From the NCBI GenBank assembly GCA_946886855.1, contig CAMPJJ010000007.1:1-64000 (forward strand): DNA of 64,000 nt, given 5' to 3'. Shown here piece by piece: positions 18,091 through 30,797 of the stretch. The DNA is from an uncultured Roseateles sp. GTDB taxonomy: Bacteria; Pseudomonadota; Gammaproteobacteria; Burkholderiales; Burkholderiaceae. The translations under genes and the position numbers were made by a program. The stretch's first letter is position 1, and each line of letters opens with the position of its first letter. Under the pieces are notes generated by a model, which worked only from the letters and a program-made list of their open reading frames with translations, was not told where the DNA came from and did no database searches.

Positions 18091-20189
18091 CGTGAGGCTC
18101 CCGGCGTGGGACGTGTGGCCGCCGCGGCGGAGCGCGTGGCGGATGCCGCCCGCACCGGCGCCGGGACGGGGGCCGCCGCGGGTGCGGGCGCCGACGCGGG
18201 CGCCGACGCTGCCGATGCGGCCGCCTCCGGCGCGCTGGCCGCGGCGTTGGGCAGCGGGATGTCTTCGACACGGCGCGGCGTGCCGATGGGCGCGCCGACC
18301 TGGCCGACCCGCACCTTGGCGATGTCCTCTTCGCTCGGGTAGGTGCCGGTGAGCACGTAGTCGTACACGCGTCGCGCGATCGGCGCCGCCGATTCGGAGC
18401 CGAAGCCCGCGTTCTCGACGATCAGCGCCACGGCGATCGTCGGCGCCTGGTACGGCGCGAACGAGATGTACAGCGAGTGGTCGCGCTTGCGCTCGTCCGC
18501 CTTGATGCTGCTGTAGGTCTGCCCGGCGCGCAGGCCGACCGCCTGGGCCGTGCCGGTCTTGCCGGCGCTCTGATACTGCGCGCCGGCGAACACCGCGCGC
18601 GACGTGCCTTCCAGCGTCACGTCATGCATCGCATTGCGGATCACGTCGACGTCCGCCTTGCGCAGCGCCAGCGGCTCGAGCGCATCGCTCGCGACGCGCC
18701 GCTGCGTGTGCTTGACGACGTCCTCGATCTCCCGCACCAGCCGCGGCCGGTAGCGCTCGCCGCCGCTGGACAGCGTCGACATCGCCGTCGCCAGCTGCAG
18801 CATCGTGAAGTTGTTGTAGCCCTGTCCGATACCCAGCGAAATCGTCTCGCCGGCGTACCACTTCTGCTGCTCCGGCCGCTTGTACGCGCGGCGCTTCCAC
18901 TCGGTGCTGGGCAGGATGCCGGTCACCTCGCCCTGCAGGTCGATCTCGGTCTTGCGGCCGAAGCCGAAGGGCTCGAGCTGGTCGTGGATCATGTCCACGC
19001 CCATCTCGTTGGCCAGCGAATAGAAGTAGACGTTCGACGAGGTCACGATCGCCAGTCGCATGTCCTTCGGCCCCGCGCGGTCGCCGGTCGCGCTGCCGAA
19101 CACCCGTCCGCCGAAGCTGTAGTTCAGGTTGTCCTGGATCACCACGTTGGCGGCGCGTTTGCCGGTATTCAGGGCGGCCATCGCCATGTAAGGCTTGAAG
19201 GTCGAACCCGGCGGATAGGTGCCGCGCAACGCGCGATTCAGCAGCGGCTTGTCGATGTCCTCGTTGAGCTCACGCCAGCTGTCGGCATCGATGCCGTCGA
19301 CGAACAGGTTGGGATCGAAGCTCGGCTTGGACACGAAGGCCAGCACTTCGCCGTTGCGCGGATCCATCGCGACCAGCGCGCCGCGACGGTCGCCGAAGAG
19401 CCGCTCCACCAGCGCCTGCAGCTTGATGTCGACCGACAGGTGCAGCGTGTTGCCCGGCGTCGGCGGGCGGTTGCGCAGCCGGCGCACCGCGCGGCCGCCG
19501 GCGCTGGTCTCCATCTCCTCGAAGCCGGTCTGGCCGTGCAGTTCGCGCTCGTAGGCCTGCTCCAGCCCGAGCTTGCCGATGTATTCGGTGCCGCGGTAGT
19601 TGGCGACGTCCTCCTCGGACCAGTCGTCCATCGCCTTCTTCTCGGCCTGGTTGATGCGGCCGATGTAGCCCAGCATGTGCGCGCCGATGTCGCCCAGCGG
19701 GTAGCTGCGGAACAACCGCGCCTTGATGTCCACGCCCGGGAAACGGAAGCGCTGCGCGGCGAAGCGGGCGACCTCGGTGTCGGTCAGCTTCGTGCGGATC
19801 GGCAGCGACTCGAAGTTCTTGCTTTCCTCCATCAGGCGCTTGAAACGGCGACGGTCGCGCTGCTGGATCTCGATGACCGCGGACAACGCGTCGATCGTGC
19901 GCTCGAGGTCCGGAACCTTCGACGGCGTGATCTCCAGCGTGTAGGCCGAGTAGTTGCTCGCCAGCACCACGCCGTTGCGGTCGACGATCAGGCCGCGGTT
20001 CGGCACGATGGGGACGACCGAGACGCGGTTGGTCTCGGCGCGCTCGAGCAGCGTGTCGTGCTGCGTGATCTGCAGGTAGACGAGGCGCGCGACGAGCAGG
20101 CCGAAGCAGAACAGCACGAACGCGGCCGCGGCGAACAGCCGCAGCCGGAAGCGGCTCAGCTCCGCCTGGAGGTTCTTGATGACCGTCAT
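18087..20189 (-). CDS. mrdA: Penicillin-binding protein 2 (elongation transpeptidase)
   Basis: A 700-residue class B PBP. An N-terminal membrane anchor (about 17-40) precedes the pedestal/dimerisation domain and the transpeptidase domain with catalytic YPPGSTFKP (SxxK), SSN (SxN) and KTGTAQ (KTG). Cross-links lateral-wall peptidoglycan together with RodA and the Mre scaffold. It is longer than usual (about 630-650) because of a 70-residue C-terminal tail of almost only Ala, Pro, Ser and Val (from about residue 645). The tail is probably disordered and periplasmic. Confidence 0.96.
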   Translation of the reverse strand: MTVIKNLQAELSRFRLRLFAAAAFVLFCFGLLVARLVYLQITQHDTLLERAETNRVSVVPIVPNRGLIVDRNGVVLASNYSAYTLEITPSKVPDLERTIDALSAVIEIQQRDRRRFKRLMEESKNFESLPIRTKLTDTEVARFAAQRFRFPGVDIKARLFRSYPLGDIGAHMLGYIGRINQAEKKAMDDWSEEDVANYRGTEYIGKLGLEQAYERELHGQTGFEEMETSAGGRAVRRLRNRPPTPGNTLHLSVDIKLQALVERLFGDRRGALVAMDPRNGEVLAFVSKPSFDPNLFVDGIDADSWRELNEDIDKPLLNRALRGTYPPGSTFKPYMAMAALNTGKRAANVVIQDNLNYSFGGRVFGSATGDRAGPKDMRLAIVTSSNVYFYSLANEMGVDMIHDQLEPFGFGRKTEIDLQGEVTGILPSTEWKRRAYKRPEQQKWYAGETISLGIGQGYNNFTMLQLATAMSTLSSGGERYRPRLVREIEDVVKHTQRRVASDALEPLALRKADVDVIRNAMHDVTLEGTSRAVFAGAQYQSAGKTGTAQAVGLRAGQTYSSIKADERKRDHSLYISFAPYQAPTIAVALIVENAGFGSESAAPIARRVYDYVLTGTYPSEEDIAKVRVGQVGAPIGTPRRVEDIPLPNAAASAPEAAASAASAPASAPAPAAAPVPAPVRAASATRSAAAATRPTPGASR

Positions 20190-20211
20190 CGCGAGCCTGT
20201 TCCCGGCACGC

Positions 20212-20733
20212 TCAGAGCGGGCGGTGCGCGTCGGGATCCGGCGCGCGACGCTGCGGTGCCAGCAGGAGCGCCGCCGTGATCGGCCACAACACCGCCTGCA
20301 ACAGCGGGGCCAGGAGCAGGCTCCAGCCCGGCCACATGCCGCCGACCATCAGGCGGACGATCAACGCGATGGCCGTCGCGAGCACGAACAGCGGCAACAC
20401 GTGCAGGGCCTGCGCGCCCAGCGTGAACCACAACAGGCGCCGATGCAGCGCGACCGCGCCGAAGGCGAGCAGGCTGTAGGCCAGCGCATGCTGGCCGAGC
20501 AGCGCGCCATGGTGGACGTCGATCATCAGGCCGAAGACGAAGGCCCAGCCGACGCCGACGCGGCGCGGCTGGTGCACGTTCCAGAACACCAGCACCAGCG
20601 CCAGCACGTCAGGCATCCAGGGCTGCCGTCCGACGGGAACCATGTCGATCAGCAGGCCGACGATGAGGCTGAACGCGATGAACAGGGGATTGGCGGGCAG
20701 CAGCAGCTGGCTCGCGCCGCGGGGCATGATCAT
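20212..20733 (-). CDS. mreD: Rod shape-determining protein MreD
   Basis: A 173-residue inner-membrane protein with five or six hydrophobic spans and the typical N-terminal pattern (FIAFSLIVGLLIDMVP). Member of the elongasome with MreB, MreC, PBP2 and RodA. It overlaps mreC by 4 bases (ATGA at 20730-20733) and precedes mrdA by about 22 bases. Confidence 0.92.
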   Translation of the reverse strand: MIMPRGASQLLLPANPLFIAFSLIVGLLIDMVPVGRQPWMPDVLALVLVFWNVHQPRRVGVGWAFVFGLMIDVHHGALLGQHALAYSLLAFGAVALHRRLLWFTLGAQALHVLPLFVLATAIALIVRLMVGGMWPGWSLLLAPLLQAVLWPITAALLLAPQRRAPDPDAHRPL

Positions 20734-21707
20734 CGGGTGCCTCCTTTCGGCGCAGACGCGGCCGAGGCGCGCGTGCGCGGCGGCCGGCTGGCGGCTTCGG
20801 CGGCGGCGGCGTTCGCCGCGCTGGCCGCTTCCTGCGCGGCTTCGGTGCGGGCCGACTCCTGGCCTTCCAGCGGCTCCAGCACCAGCACGTGACGCGCACT
20901 GTCGGGCTGCGCGATCGGCGCCAGGCCGACGCGCGCGAAGCTGGTGTCGCCGCGGCGTTCGACCTCGGCGACCTTCGCCACCGGCAGGCCCGGCGGATAG
21001 AGCCCGTCCAGGCCCGAGGTCGCGAGCGCGTCGCCGGGCTTGATGTCGGCGTTGGCGGCGATGAAGCGCAGCTCCATCACGCCGCGCTCACCGCCGTAGG
21101 CGACGCCGCGCTGCTGGGTGCGGGTGTTGAGCACCGGGATGGTGGCGTCGCGGTCGGTCAGCAGGGTCACTTCAGCGGAGAGCGGATAGACCCGCGTCAC
21201 CTGCCCGAGCACGCCAGCATCATTGACCACCGGCGCGCCGAGCCGCACGCCGCCGTGGCCGCCGCGGTCGATGACGATGCGGCGCGAGAACGGATCCGGC
21301 GCCTCGTAGAGGACCTCGGCGGCGAGGCCTTTCACCGGCAGCGCCTCGCGCAGGTCGAGCAGCGCGCGCAGGCGCGTGTTCTCGGCCTGCAGCTGCGCCG
21401 CGCGGCTCAGGATGACCGCCTGGGAGGCGAGCTGCTGTCGGGCCTGGTTCTCGGCCTCGGTGGCCTTCTCCATGCCGCGGGCGTAGTCGCCGGCCTGCTC
21501 CCAGGCATCGACGGGCGCCAGCAGCGCGCGCTGCAGCGGATGCAGGGCGAGCGCCAACCCCGCGCGGGCAGGCGCCGTGACCTGGAAGCGGGAGTCCGCC
21601 ACCATGAGGAACACCGCCAATGCCGCGCAGAAGGCCAGCTTCGTCAACGCGGACGGGCCTTCGCGGAACAGCGGCGGTGGATTGCGGTCGAGAGTGCCGA
21701 GAGGCAT
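20730..21707 (-). CDS. mreC: Rod shape-determining protein MreC
   Basis: A 325-residue bitopic protein. A short cytoplasmic N-terminus and one membrane span (about 20-38) are followed by a coiled coil (about 70-115, rich in Ala, Glu, Gln, Leu) and the MreC beta-domain (GLAAEVLYEAPDPFSRRIVIDRG onward in pieces, to about 270). It links cytoplasmic MreB to PBP2 in the periplasm. The last 45 residues are an Ala-rich low-complexity tail like that of the PBP2 encoded downstream. Lies between mreB (55-base gap) and mreD. Confidence 0.95.
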   Translation of the reverse strand: MPLGTLDRNPPPLFREGPSALTKLAFCAALAVFLMVADSRFQVTAPARAGLALALHPLQRALLAPVDAWEQAGDYARGMEKATEAENQARQQLASQAVILSRAAQLQAENTRLRALLDLREALPVKGLAAEVLYEAPDPFSRRIVIDRGGHGGVRLGAPVVNDAGVLGQVTRVYPLSAEVTLLTDRDATIPVLNTRTQQRGVAYGGERGVMELRFIAANADIKPGDALATSGLDGLYPPGLPVAKVAEVERRGDTSFARVGLAPIAQPDSARHVLVLEPLEGQESARTEAAQEAASAANAAAAEAASRPPRTRASAASAPKGGTR

Positions 21708-21762
21708 GGAGGTCTCAGCGAAGGAGATTCAACGCAAAGCGGCCGTCCGGGGCCGCATCCAC

Positions 21763-23164
<1,402 letters not shown>

Positions 23165-23464
23165 ATGGCACTCACCCACGACGACGTCAGCCGCATCGCC
23201 AAACTGGCCCGGCTGCAACTTTCCGGCGACGAGCAGGCCGCCCTGCTGCCCCAGCTCAACGGCTTCTTCTCGATCGTCGAGCAGATGGGCGCGGTCGACA
23301 CCAGCGGCGTCGATCCCCTCTACACGCCGCTGTCGGCGGTCCAGGAAGTGGCTTTGCGGCTGCGCGAGGACCGCGTCACCGAAACCGACCAGCGCGAGCT
23401 CAACCAGCGCAGCGCTCCCGCCGTCGAGGACGGCCTGTTCCTGGTCCCGAAAGTCATCGAATGA
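23165..23464 (+). CDS. gatC: Aspartyl/glutamyl-tRNA amidotransferase subunit C
   Basis: A 99-residue subunit that wraps and stabilises the GatA-GatB complex, which amidates misacylated Glu-tRNA(Gln) and/or Asp-tRNA(Asn). Start at 23165 (MALTHDDV) gives the standard family length and N-terminal helix ([15 protein letters not shown]); the longer frame from 23075 is not supported. The stop overlaps the gatA ATG (ATGA). Confidence 0.95.
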   Translation: MALTHDDVSRIAKLARLQLSGDEQAALLPQLNGFFSIVEQMGAVDTSGVDPLYTPLSAVQEVALRLREDRVTETDQRELNQRSAPAVEDGLFLVPKVIE

Positions 23465-24951
23465 CCCCGCCCCTCCACCACCTCGGCGTGGCCGAGCTCG
23501 GCCGCGCCTTGCGCGCCAAGACCGTCTCCAGCACCGAGCTGACGCAACATCTGCTTGCGCGTGTTGCCGCGACGAAGGATCTCGGCGCCTTCCTGCACAT
23601 CGACGAAGCCTATGCGCTGTCCCGGGCCAGGGATGCCGACGCGCGGCTGGCGCAGGGCGAGGCCGGCGCGCTGATCGGCGTGCCGCTGGCGCACAAGGAC
23701 ATCTTCGTCACCCGCGACATGCCGACCACGGCCGGCTCGAAGATGCTCGCGGGTTACCTGAGCCCCTTCGACGCGACGGTCGTCGAGCGCCTGAACGCCG
23801 CCGGCACCGTCTCGCTGGGCAAGCTGAACTGCGACGAATTCGCGATGGGCTCCGCCAACGAGAACAGCGCCTACTTCAAGGCCCTCAACCCCTGGGACCG
23901 CACGCGCGTGCCGGGCGGCTCGTCGGGCGGCTCGGCGGTCGCCGTGGCCGCGGGCCTCGTCCCCGCGACGACCGGCACCGACACCGGCGGCTCGATCCGC
24001 CAGCCGGCCAGTTTCTCGGGCATCACCGGCATCAAGCCCACCTACGGCGTGTGCTCGCGCTACGGGATGATCGCGTTCGCCTCCAGCCTGGACCAGGCCG
24101 GCGTGTTCGCGCGCTCGGCCGAGGACTGCGCCCTGCTGCTGTCGACGATGAGCGGCTTCGATGAACGCGACGCCACCAGCGTCCAGCAACCGCCGCAGGA
24201 CTTCAGCGCGCAGATGTTGACGGCGCGCGAAGGCGCCACCGCGACGCAGCCGCTCAAGGGCCTGCGCATCGGCCTGCCGAAGGAGTTCTTCCCGGCGGCC
24301 TTGTCCGCTGACGTGAACGGCGCCGTGCACGCGGGACTGGCCGAGCTGGAGAAGCTCGGCGCCACGCTGGTGGACGTGTCGCTGCCGCGCACCGAGCTGG
24401 CGATCCCGGTTTACTACATCATCGCCCCGGCCGAGGCGAGCTCCAACCTGTCGCGCTTCGACGGCGTGAAGTTCGGGCATCGCGCCAAGGACTACGGCAA
24501 CCTGATCGACATGTACGAGAAGACCCGCGCCGAAGGCTTCGGCGCCGAGGTCAAGCGCCGGATCATGATCGGCAGCTACGTGCTCTCGCACGGCTACTAC
24601 GACGCCTACTACCTGCAGGCGCAGAAGCTGCGCCGCATGATCGCGGACGACTTCCAGCAGGCCTTCCAGCATTGCGACCTGATCGCCGGCCCGGTGGCGC
24701 CGACGGTCGCGTGGAAGCAGGGCGAGGGCGCGGACGATCCGGTCAAGGCCTACCTGGCCGACATCTTCACGCTGCCCGGCTCGCTGGCCGGCCTGCCCGG
24801 CATGAGCGTGCCGGTGGGCAGCGGCGAGGGCGGCATGCCCGTGGGCCTGCAGCTGCTGGGCAACTACTTCAAGGAAGGCACCCTGCTGCACGCCGCGCAC
24901 GCGCTGCAGCAGGCGACCGACTGGCATCGCCAGACGCCGGCGGGGGTGTGA
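23461..24951 (+). CDS. gatA: Aspartyl/glutamyl-tRNA amidotransferase subunit A
   Basis: A 496-residue amidase that releases ammonia from glutamine for GatB. The Ser-cisSer-Lys triad is visible: Lys in AHKDIFVT near residue 78, and the serines in [16 protein letters not shown] and [14 protein letters not shown] near 155-180. It begins in the ATGA overlap with gatC and is followed by gatB 5 bases later. Confidence 0.97.
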   Translation: MTPPLHHLGVAELGRALRAKTVSSTELTQHLLARVAATKDLGAFLHIDEAYALSRARDADARLAQGEAGALIGVPLAHKDIFVTRDMPTTAGSKMLAGYLSPFDATVVERLNAAGTVSLGKLNCDEFAMGSANENSAYFKALNPWDRTRVPGGSSGGSAVAVAAGLVPATTGTDTGGSIRQPASFSGITGIKPTYGVCSRYGMIAFASSLDQAGVFARSAEDCALLLSTMSGFDERDATSVQQPPQDFSAQMLTAREGATATQPLKGLRIGLPKEFFPAALSADVNGAVHAGLAELEKLGATLVDVSLPRTELAIPVYYIIAPAEASSNLSRFDGVKFGHRAKDYGNLIDMYEKTRAEGFGAEVKRRIMIGSYVLSHGYYDAYYLQAQKLRRMIADDFQQAFQHCDLIAGPVAPTVAWKQGEGADDPVKAYLADIFTLPGSLAGLPGMSVPVGSGEGGMPVGLQLLGNYFKEGTLLHAAHALQQATDWHRQTPAGV

Positions 24952-24956
24952 ACGTC

Positions 24957-26411
<1,455 letters not shown>

Positions 26412-26498
26412 ACGGAAGGGCGGCGGGGGCCGGACGGGCCTCCAAGCCGCGCGTCAGCGCCAGGAGCGCCAGCAGCGCCAGCAGCGCCCGCGTCGGTT

Positions 26499-27266
26499 TC
26501 AGCGTCCGCTGGCCGGCAAGGCCTGCACCGGCGGCTTCGCGGCCGCAGGGGCGGGCGGCGACGCGGGAGGCATCGCCGCCTTCTCCAGCGAGCCCGGCGC
26601 CGCGCCGGCCCACAGCCGCTTCAGCCGCGACAGCTCCTCGTCATAGAGCCTGTTGACGCGCACGATCTCGGCCTTCTGGTTGTCGATCGACTCGCGCTGC
26701 GCGGCGGCGGCGGCATCGTTCATGTCGAGCTGGTGCTGCAGCTTCATCGGCATGCGCTTGCCCTTGTAGAACTCGGCATCCTCGAGCATCGGCTTGCGCT
26801 CCGCCGCGAGCACCTGCAGGCGCTTCTCGGACTGCTGCATCGCCTCGCGGATGTCGTCGAGCGCCGCTTCGCGGGCGCGCTGGTGCGCGGCCTGATCGGC
26901 ATAGCGCTGCAGCAGGTTCCGGTCGCGACGGATCGCATCCTGCTGGGCGGCGCGCTGGACTTCCTCCATGCGCTTGCGCTGATCGAAGGCCGACTGCTCC
27001 TCGGGCGACATCGCAGGAGGCAGCATCTTCCGGACCGAACCGTCCGAGTTCAGCACGCGCTGCTCACGCGCCTGGCACTCCGCGATCGGTCGATCGGAAG
27101 TGAGCCGGCGGCCATCGGGCGTCGTGCAGGTGTAGATGTTGGGTGGCGGCGCTGCCTTGGTCTGCGCCCAGGCGGCACCCGCCAGTGCGCCGGTCAGCAG
27201 CAGACCGGACAGCGCGGCCCCGGCGAAGGATCGGGACAGCAGACGGCGGGAATGGGAAGCGCGCAT
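26499..27266 (-). CDS. Exported DUF4124-domain protein
   Basis: A 255-residue protein of unknown function. Signal peptide about 1-35 (ending AAWAQ) is followed by a DUF4124 module (about 40-70; IYTCTTPDGRRLTSDRPI, one disulfide-capable Cys pair). A long charged helical region (about 85-215, rich in Arg, Glu, Gln and Ala, coiled-coil-like) and a Pro/Ala-rich tail follow. It is probably periplasmic or cell-envelope associated. Its ATG overlaps the pyrE stop by one base (TGATG), so translation is coupled to a pyrimidine gene of unrelated function. Confidence 0.8.
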   Translation of the reverse strand: MRASHSRRLLSRSFAGAALSGLLLTGALAGAAWAQTKAAPPPNIYTCTTPDGRRLTSDRPIAECQAREQRVLNSDGSVRKMLPPAMSPEEQSAFDQRKRMEEVQRAAQQDAIRRDRNLLQRYADQAAHQRAREAALDDIREAMQQSEKRLQVLAAERKPMLEDAEFYKGKRMPMKLQHQLDMNDAAAAAQRESIDNQKAEIVRVNRLYDEELSRLKRLWAGAAPGSLEKAAMPPASPPAPAAAKPPVQALPASGR

Positions 27267-27955
27267 CAGACTCCGTAGCGATCTCTGTAGGCATGGACCG
27301 CCGTCGCGTGAGCGGAGACGGCGGTGCTGCTGGTGGTCTGCAGATACTGCAGCAGGTCCGACAACCCCGCGATGGCGACGACCGGCAGCTTCAACTGGTC
27401 ACGCACGTACTGTACCGCCGACCAGGGAAGATCCTGGCCGTTCTCGGCCGCCTTCTCCTGGCGGTCCAGCGCGATGGCCACGCCGCAGGGCGTGGCGCCG
27501 GCAGCCTGGATCATCGCGATCGATTCGCGCACCGAGGTGCCGGCGGAGATGACGTCATCGATGATCAGCACGCGGCCCTGGACCTTGGCGCCGACCAGCG
27601 TGCCGCCCTCGCCGTGGTCCTTGGCTTCCTTGCGGTTGTAGGCGAAGGGCTTGTTGTGGCCCAGCCGCGCCAGCTCGATCGCGACGGCCGCGGCCAGCGT
27701 GATGCCCTTGTAGGCGGGGCCGAAGATCATGTCGAACTCGACGCCCGAGGCCAGCAGCCGCTGCGCGTAGAACTGCGCCAGCCGGCCGATCTTCAGACCG
27801 TCGTCGAACAATCCGGCGTTGAAGAAGTACGGGCTCAGACGCCCCGCCTTCGTCTTGAACTCGCCGAAGCGCAGCACGCCGGTGTCCACGGCGAAGGCGA
27901 CGAATTCCTGGGCCAGGGCGTCCTGGGCATCGGGGTGGGAGGCGGCGGTGGTCAT
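27266..27955 (-). CDS. pyrE: Orotate phosphoribosyltransferase
   Basis: A 229-residue enzyme of pyrimidine synthesis that joins orotate to PRPP, giving OMP. The PRPP-binding motif VLIIDDVISAGTSVRE is near residue 129, the catalytic flexible loop RKEAKDHGEGG near 107, and AYKGITLA near 80. The start at 27955 (MTTAASH) fits the family; the frame from 28036 adds an Arg-rich stretch with no homology. No attenuator is obvious upstream. Confidence 0.96.
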   Translation of the reverse strand: MTTAASHPDAQDALAQEFVAFAVDTGVLRFGEFKTKAGRLSPYFFNAGLFDDGLKIGRLAQFYAQRLLASGVEFDMIFGPAYKGITLAAAVAIELARLGHNKPFAYNRKEAKDHGEGGTLVGAKVQGRVLIIDDVISAGTSVRESIAMIQAAGATPCGVAIALDRQEKAAENGQDLPWSAVQYVRDQLKLPVVAIAGLSDLLQYLQTTSSTAVSAHATAVHAYRDRYGV

Positions 27956-28076
27956 GGCGGCGCGACGTCGAGGCGTGACAGTGAAATTGGGGCGGAATTG
28001 TAGGGCGCGGGTCCTGGCGACCCTGGAGTGACACAACGCGTCATGTCGCCTGAATCCAGCCGTTCAAGCAAGAAGA

Positions 28077-28112
28077 AGGCCTGCCCCGTCGCCGGTAGCA
28101 GGCCTGTTTTTT
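28077..28112. terminator. Bidirectional hairpin between pyrE and the TonB receptor gene
   Basis: An 8-bp stem (28077-28084 with 28098-28105), a 13-base loop and a T run on the plus strand; on the minus strand T-rich sequence follows too. It lies about 55 bases past the receptor stop and likely ends that transcript. Confidence 0.65.
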
Positions 28113-28164
28113 GCAGGGCGGCCCGCGGGCCGCTTTGCTGCGCGAGGCAGCGTGGTTCAGCCGA

Positions 28165-30423
28165 TCAGAAGATCGCCTTGAACTGGACGCCGTAGGTGCG
28201 CGGATCGTTGATGAAGCCGGTGTTGTTGTTGAAGTCGATCGCGCCCGTCACACGGATCTGGTCCGTGATGTTGCGGACGAAGCCGGCGACCTCGTACTTG
28301 CCGTTGTTCCAGATGTAGCCGACGCGCAGGCCGCCTTCGGTGAGCGCCTTGCCGGTGAACTCCTTGGCCTCGTACAGGAAGAAGTTGACCTTCGAGCGGT
28401 AGGCCCAGTCGGTGTAGATGTAGAACTCGTTGCCGGCCGCGGTCGGGATCGAGTAGCGCGCGGTCAGGTTGGCGACCCACTTCGGCGCGTTCGGCAGCGG
28501 ATTGCCGTCGATGCTGTAGTTGGTCGTCGAGCCGGCCACCAGCGGATCCGTCATCGTGCAGCCGCCACCGCAAGCCGGCAGCGACAGCGAGTTGTCGCGG
28601 ATCTTGGTGTTGTTCAGGCTGCCGCCCAGGGTGATCAGCAGCTGATCGACCGGCAGGACTTCGAGGTTCAGTTCGACGCCGTTGCCTTCAGCCTTCCTGG
28701 CGTTCAGCAGACGGTTCGCATTGTTCTGGCCGCCGACGGCGGTCAATTGCAGGTCCTTCACGGTGTAGGTGAAGGCGCTGGCCGACAAGCGCGCGCGACG
28801 ATCCCAGAAGTCCGACTTCACGCCCACTTCGTAGGAAGTGACGTTTTCCGGCGCGGCTTGCGATTGTCCCGCGAAGCGCGACGCGCCCTGGACCGACGAC
28901 GCGCGGAAGCCGGTGGCCACGCGGGCGTAGACGTTGGTCTCGTTGGTCAGCTTGTAGGTGCCCGACACGTCCCAGTTCCACTTGGAGTCGCCGGTGTTGG
29001 CCGTGACGCCGGTGGAGGTGTTCAGGTCGGTGTAGTCGCTGGTGACCTTGACGTCCTTCTTGTCGTGCGTGAAGCGCAGGCCGCCACGCAGCTGGAAGTC
29101 TTGCGTGACCGCGTAGTTCACCGAGCCGAAGGCCGCCCACGCGGTGTTCTTCTGGTACGTGTCGACGTAGCCGGCGGCGACGCCGGTCGCGGTCGTGTAG
29201 TCGGTGCTGCGCGCGGTGTAGCGCTCGTCGAAGAAGTACAGGCCGCCTTGCCACCGCAGCGGGCCGGGCGCGGCGGATTCGACGCGGAATTCCTGGGTGA
29301 TCTGGCGGTGGCCGCTCATCGAGCTCGAGGATTCGGCCGGGAAGGTCGCCTGGCCTTCCTGCGTGTAGGGCTTGGGGCCGAAGTATTCGAAGCCGCCGTC
29401 CACGTCGCCGCGGCTGAACGGGCGCACCGACTCGTAGCCGGTGATCGAGTACAGGTTGATCGCGCCCAGGCCCCAGCGCAGGCGGGCACTGCCGCCGGTG
29501 GCGTGCAGGGTCTGCTCGTTGACGCCGTCGGTGTAGGCCTTCTCGGGATCGAAGCCGTCGACCAGATCGTTGGTGCCGGTCTTGATGATGGAGGAGCGGA
29601 ACACGCGCGCGCTGCCCTTCAGGTCGCGGCCGTGGAAGTTGAACAGGGCGCTGAAGTCCTTGTGCGGCTGGTACAGCGCCTGCAGGCGCAGGGCGCGGTC
29701 GTCGTAGCCCTCGAGCTCACCGGTCTTGCCGGTGGGCACCTGGTTCTTGACCCAGTCGTCGCGATGCTGGATCTGCGCGGAGATGCGGGCGGACCAGTCG
29801 CCGGTCAGCGGCACGTTGGCGGCGCCTTCCAGGTTCATCGTCCCGTAGTTGCCGTAGGAGAGGTTCAGGTAGCCTTCCTGGCGCTGCGACGGCTTGACGG
29901 AGTCGAACTTCACGACGCCAGCCGGCGTGTTGCGGCCGTAGAGCGTGCCCTGCGGGCCCGCCACCACTTCGACGGCGGCCAGGTCGAAGGCCGGGAAGCC
30001 CTTCAGGATCGGGTTCTCCTGGACCACGTCGTCATACACCAGCGAGACCGGCTGCGAGGCGTTCAGGCGGAAGTCGGTGTTGCCGTAGCCGCGGATGTAG
30101 AAGCGCGGGAAGGCGCGACCGAAGGACGATTCGATGTTCAGGCTGGGCACGCGGCCCGACAGGAAACGCACGTCCTGGCCGGCGGAGTTCAGCACGTCCA
30201 GTTTCTCGCCGGAGATCTTGGTGACCGCGTTCGGCACTTCCTTGATGTTCTCGACCCGGCGTTCCGCGGTGATGGTCACCGTCTCGAGCTGACCCTTCTC
30301 CTTGGCGGGCGCGTCGGCGGCTTCCTGGGCCATCACGGGCCAGGCGAGCAGGGCCAGCGACACGGCCGCGACGGCCTCGCGCAGGGCCGGGACGGCAACG
30401 CGCTGGGTGGCGATTCGATTCAT
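28165..30423 (-). CDS. TonB-dependent outer-membrane receptor
   Basis: A 752-residue receptor. Signal peptide about 1-32 (ending VMAQE), then the plug domain (about 50-170; VTITAERRVENIKEVPNAV, IRGYG, YGRNTPAGVV) and a C-terminal 22-strand barrel ending in Phe. There is no N-terminal STN signalling domain, and no fecI/fecR pair is nearby. The plug resembles receptors for iron complexes or plant-derived small molecules; the ligand cannot be read from sequence. The start at 30423 has GGAG nine bases upstream. It is not closely related to the three receptors at 50-61 kb, whose plugs begin with a GSAIKR motif. Confidence 0.9.
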   Translation of the reverse strand: MNRIATQRVAVPALREAVAAVSLALLAWPVMAQEAADAPAKEKGQLETVTITAERRVENIKEVPNAVTKISGEKLDVLNSAGQDVRFLSGRVPSLNIESSFGRAFPRFYIRGYGNTDFRLNASQPVSLVYDDVVQENPILKGFPAFDLAAVEVVAGPQGTLYGRNTPAGVVKFDSVKPSQRQEGYLNLSYGNYGTMNLEGAANVPLTGDWSARISAQIQHRDDWVKNQVPTGKTGELEGYDDRALRLQALYQPHKDFSALFNFHGRDLKGSARVFRSSIIKTGTNDLVDGFDPEKAYTDGVNEQTLHATGGSARLRWGLGAINLYSITGYESVRPFSRGDVDGGFEYFGPKPYTQEGQATFPAESSSSMSGHRQITQEFRVESAAPGPLRWQGGLYFFDERYTARSTDYTTATGVAAGYVDTYQKNTAWAAFGSVNYAVTQDFQLRGGLRFTHDKKDVKVTSDYTDLNTSTGVTANTGDSKWNWDVSGTYKLTNETNVYARVATGFRASSVQGASRFAGQSQAAPENVTSYEVGVKSDFWDRRARLSASAFTYTVKDLQLTAVGGQNNANRLLNARKAEGNGVELNLEVLPVDQLLITLGGSLNNTKIRDNSLSLPACGGGCTMTDPLVAGSTTNYSIDGNPLPNAPKWVANLTARYSIPTAAGNEFYIYTDWAYRSKVNFFLYEAKEFTGKALTEGGLRVGYIWNNGKYEVAGFVRNITDQIRVTGAIDFNNNTGFINDPRTYGVQFKAIF

Positions 30424-30449
30424 GGGGGAGTACTCCGGGGAAGGATGGG

Positions 30450-30494
30450 AAACCGGGGGCACCGCTGCGGCACCGATGGATAAACCGGGGGCAC
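30450..30494 (-). repeat. Direct repeat in the leader of the TonB receptor gene
   Basis: The 13-base sequence AAACCGGGGGCAC occurs at 30450-30462 and 30482-30494, exactly 32 bases apart, about three helical turns. The rest of the 374-base gap to the exonuclease III gene holds a candidate extended -10 for that gene (TGCGATACT, 30755-30763). I see no further gene. Confidence 0.6.
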
Positions 30495-30797
30495 AGACAG
30501 CAAAAATGTGAGCGCAGGTTGGCGCGGTGGACGCGAATCTAGCAAGTTCGTCATAAAGCCGTCACCCTAGGCACCATGGCGGTGCGTTTTCTGTTGCCCA
30601 AACACAGCACCCGCTCGCGTGTCGCCCGAATGGGCGTCGTCGGCGCACGGCCCGGGCGCTACGTGGTGCAGCGCGTTCCCCGATCGGGAGGAGCACGTGC
30701 GCGCCTAGGGCGGTCTCGATCTCCCCCGCTGCTGCCAACTTCGGAACGGGGCTTTGCGATACTGCCGCCCTCTTCCAGGGTCACCCGTCCACCGTCC

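Noticed and set aside
28111..30483. Long plus-strand frame opposite the first TonB receptor
   Set aside because: Mirror of the receptor coding sequence; no domain, no ribosome site.
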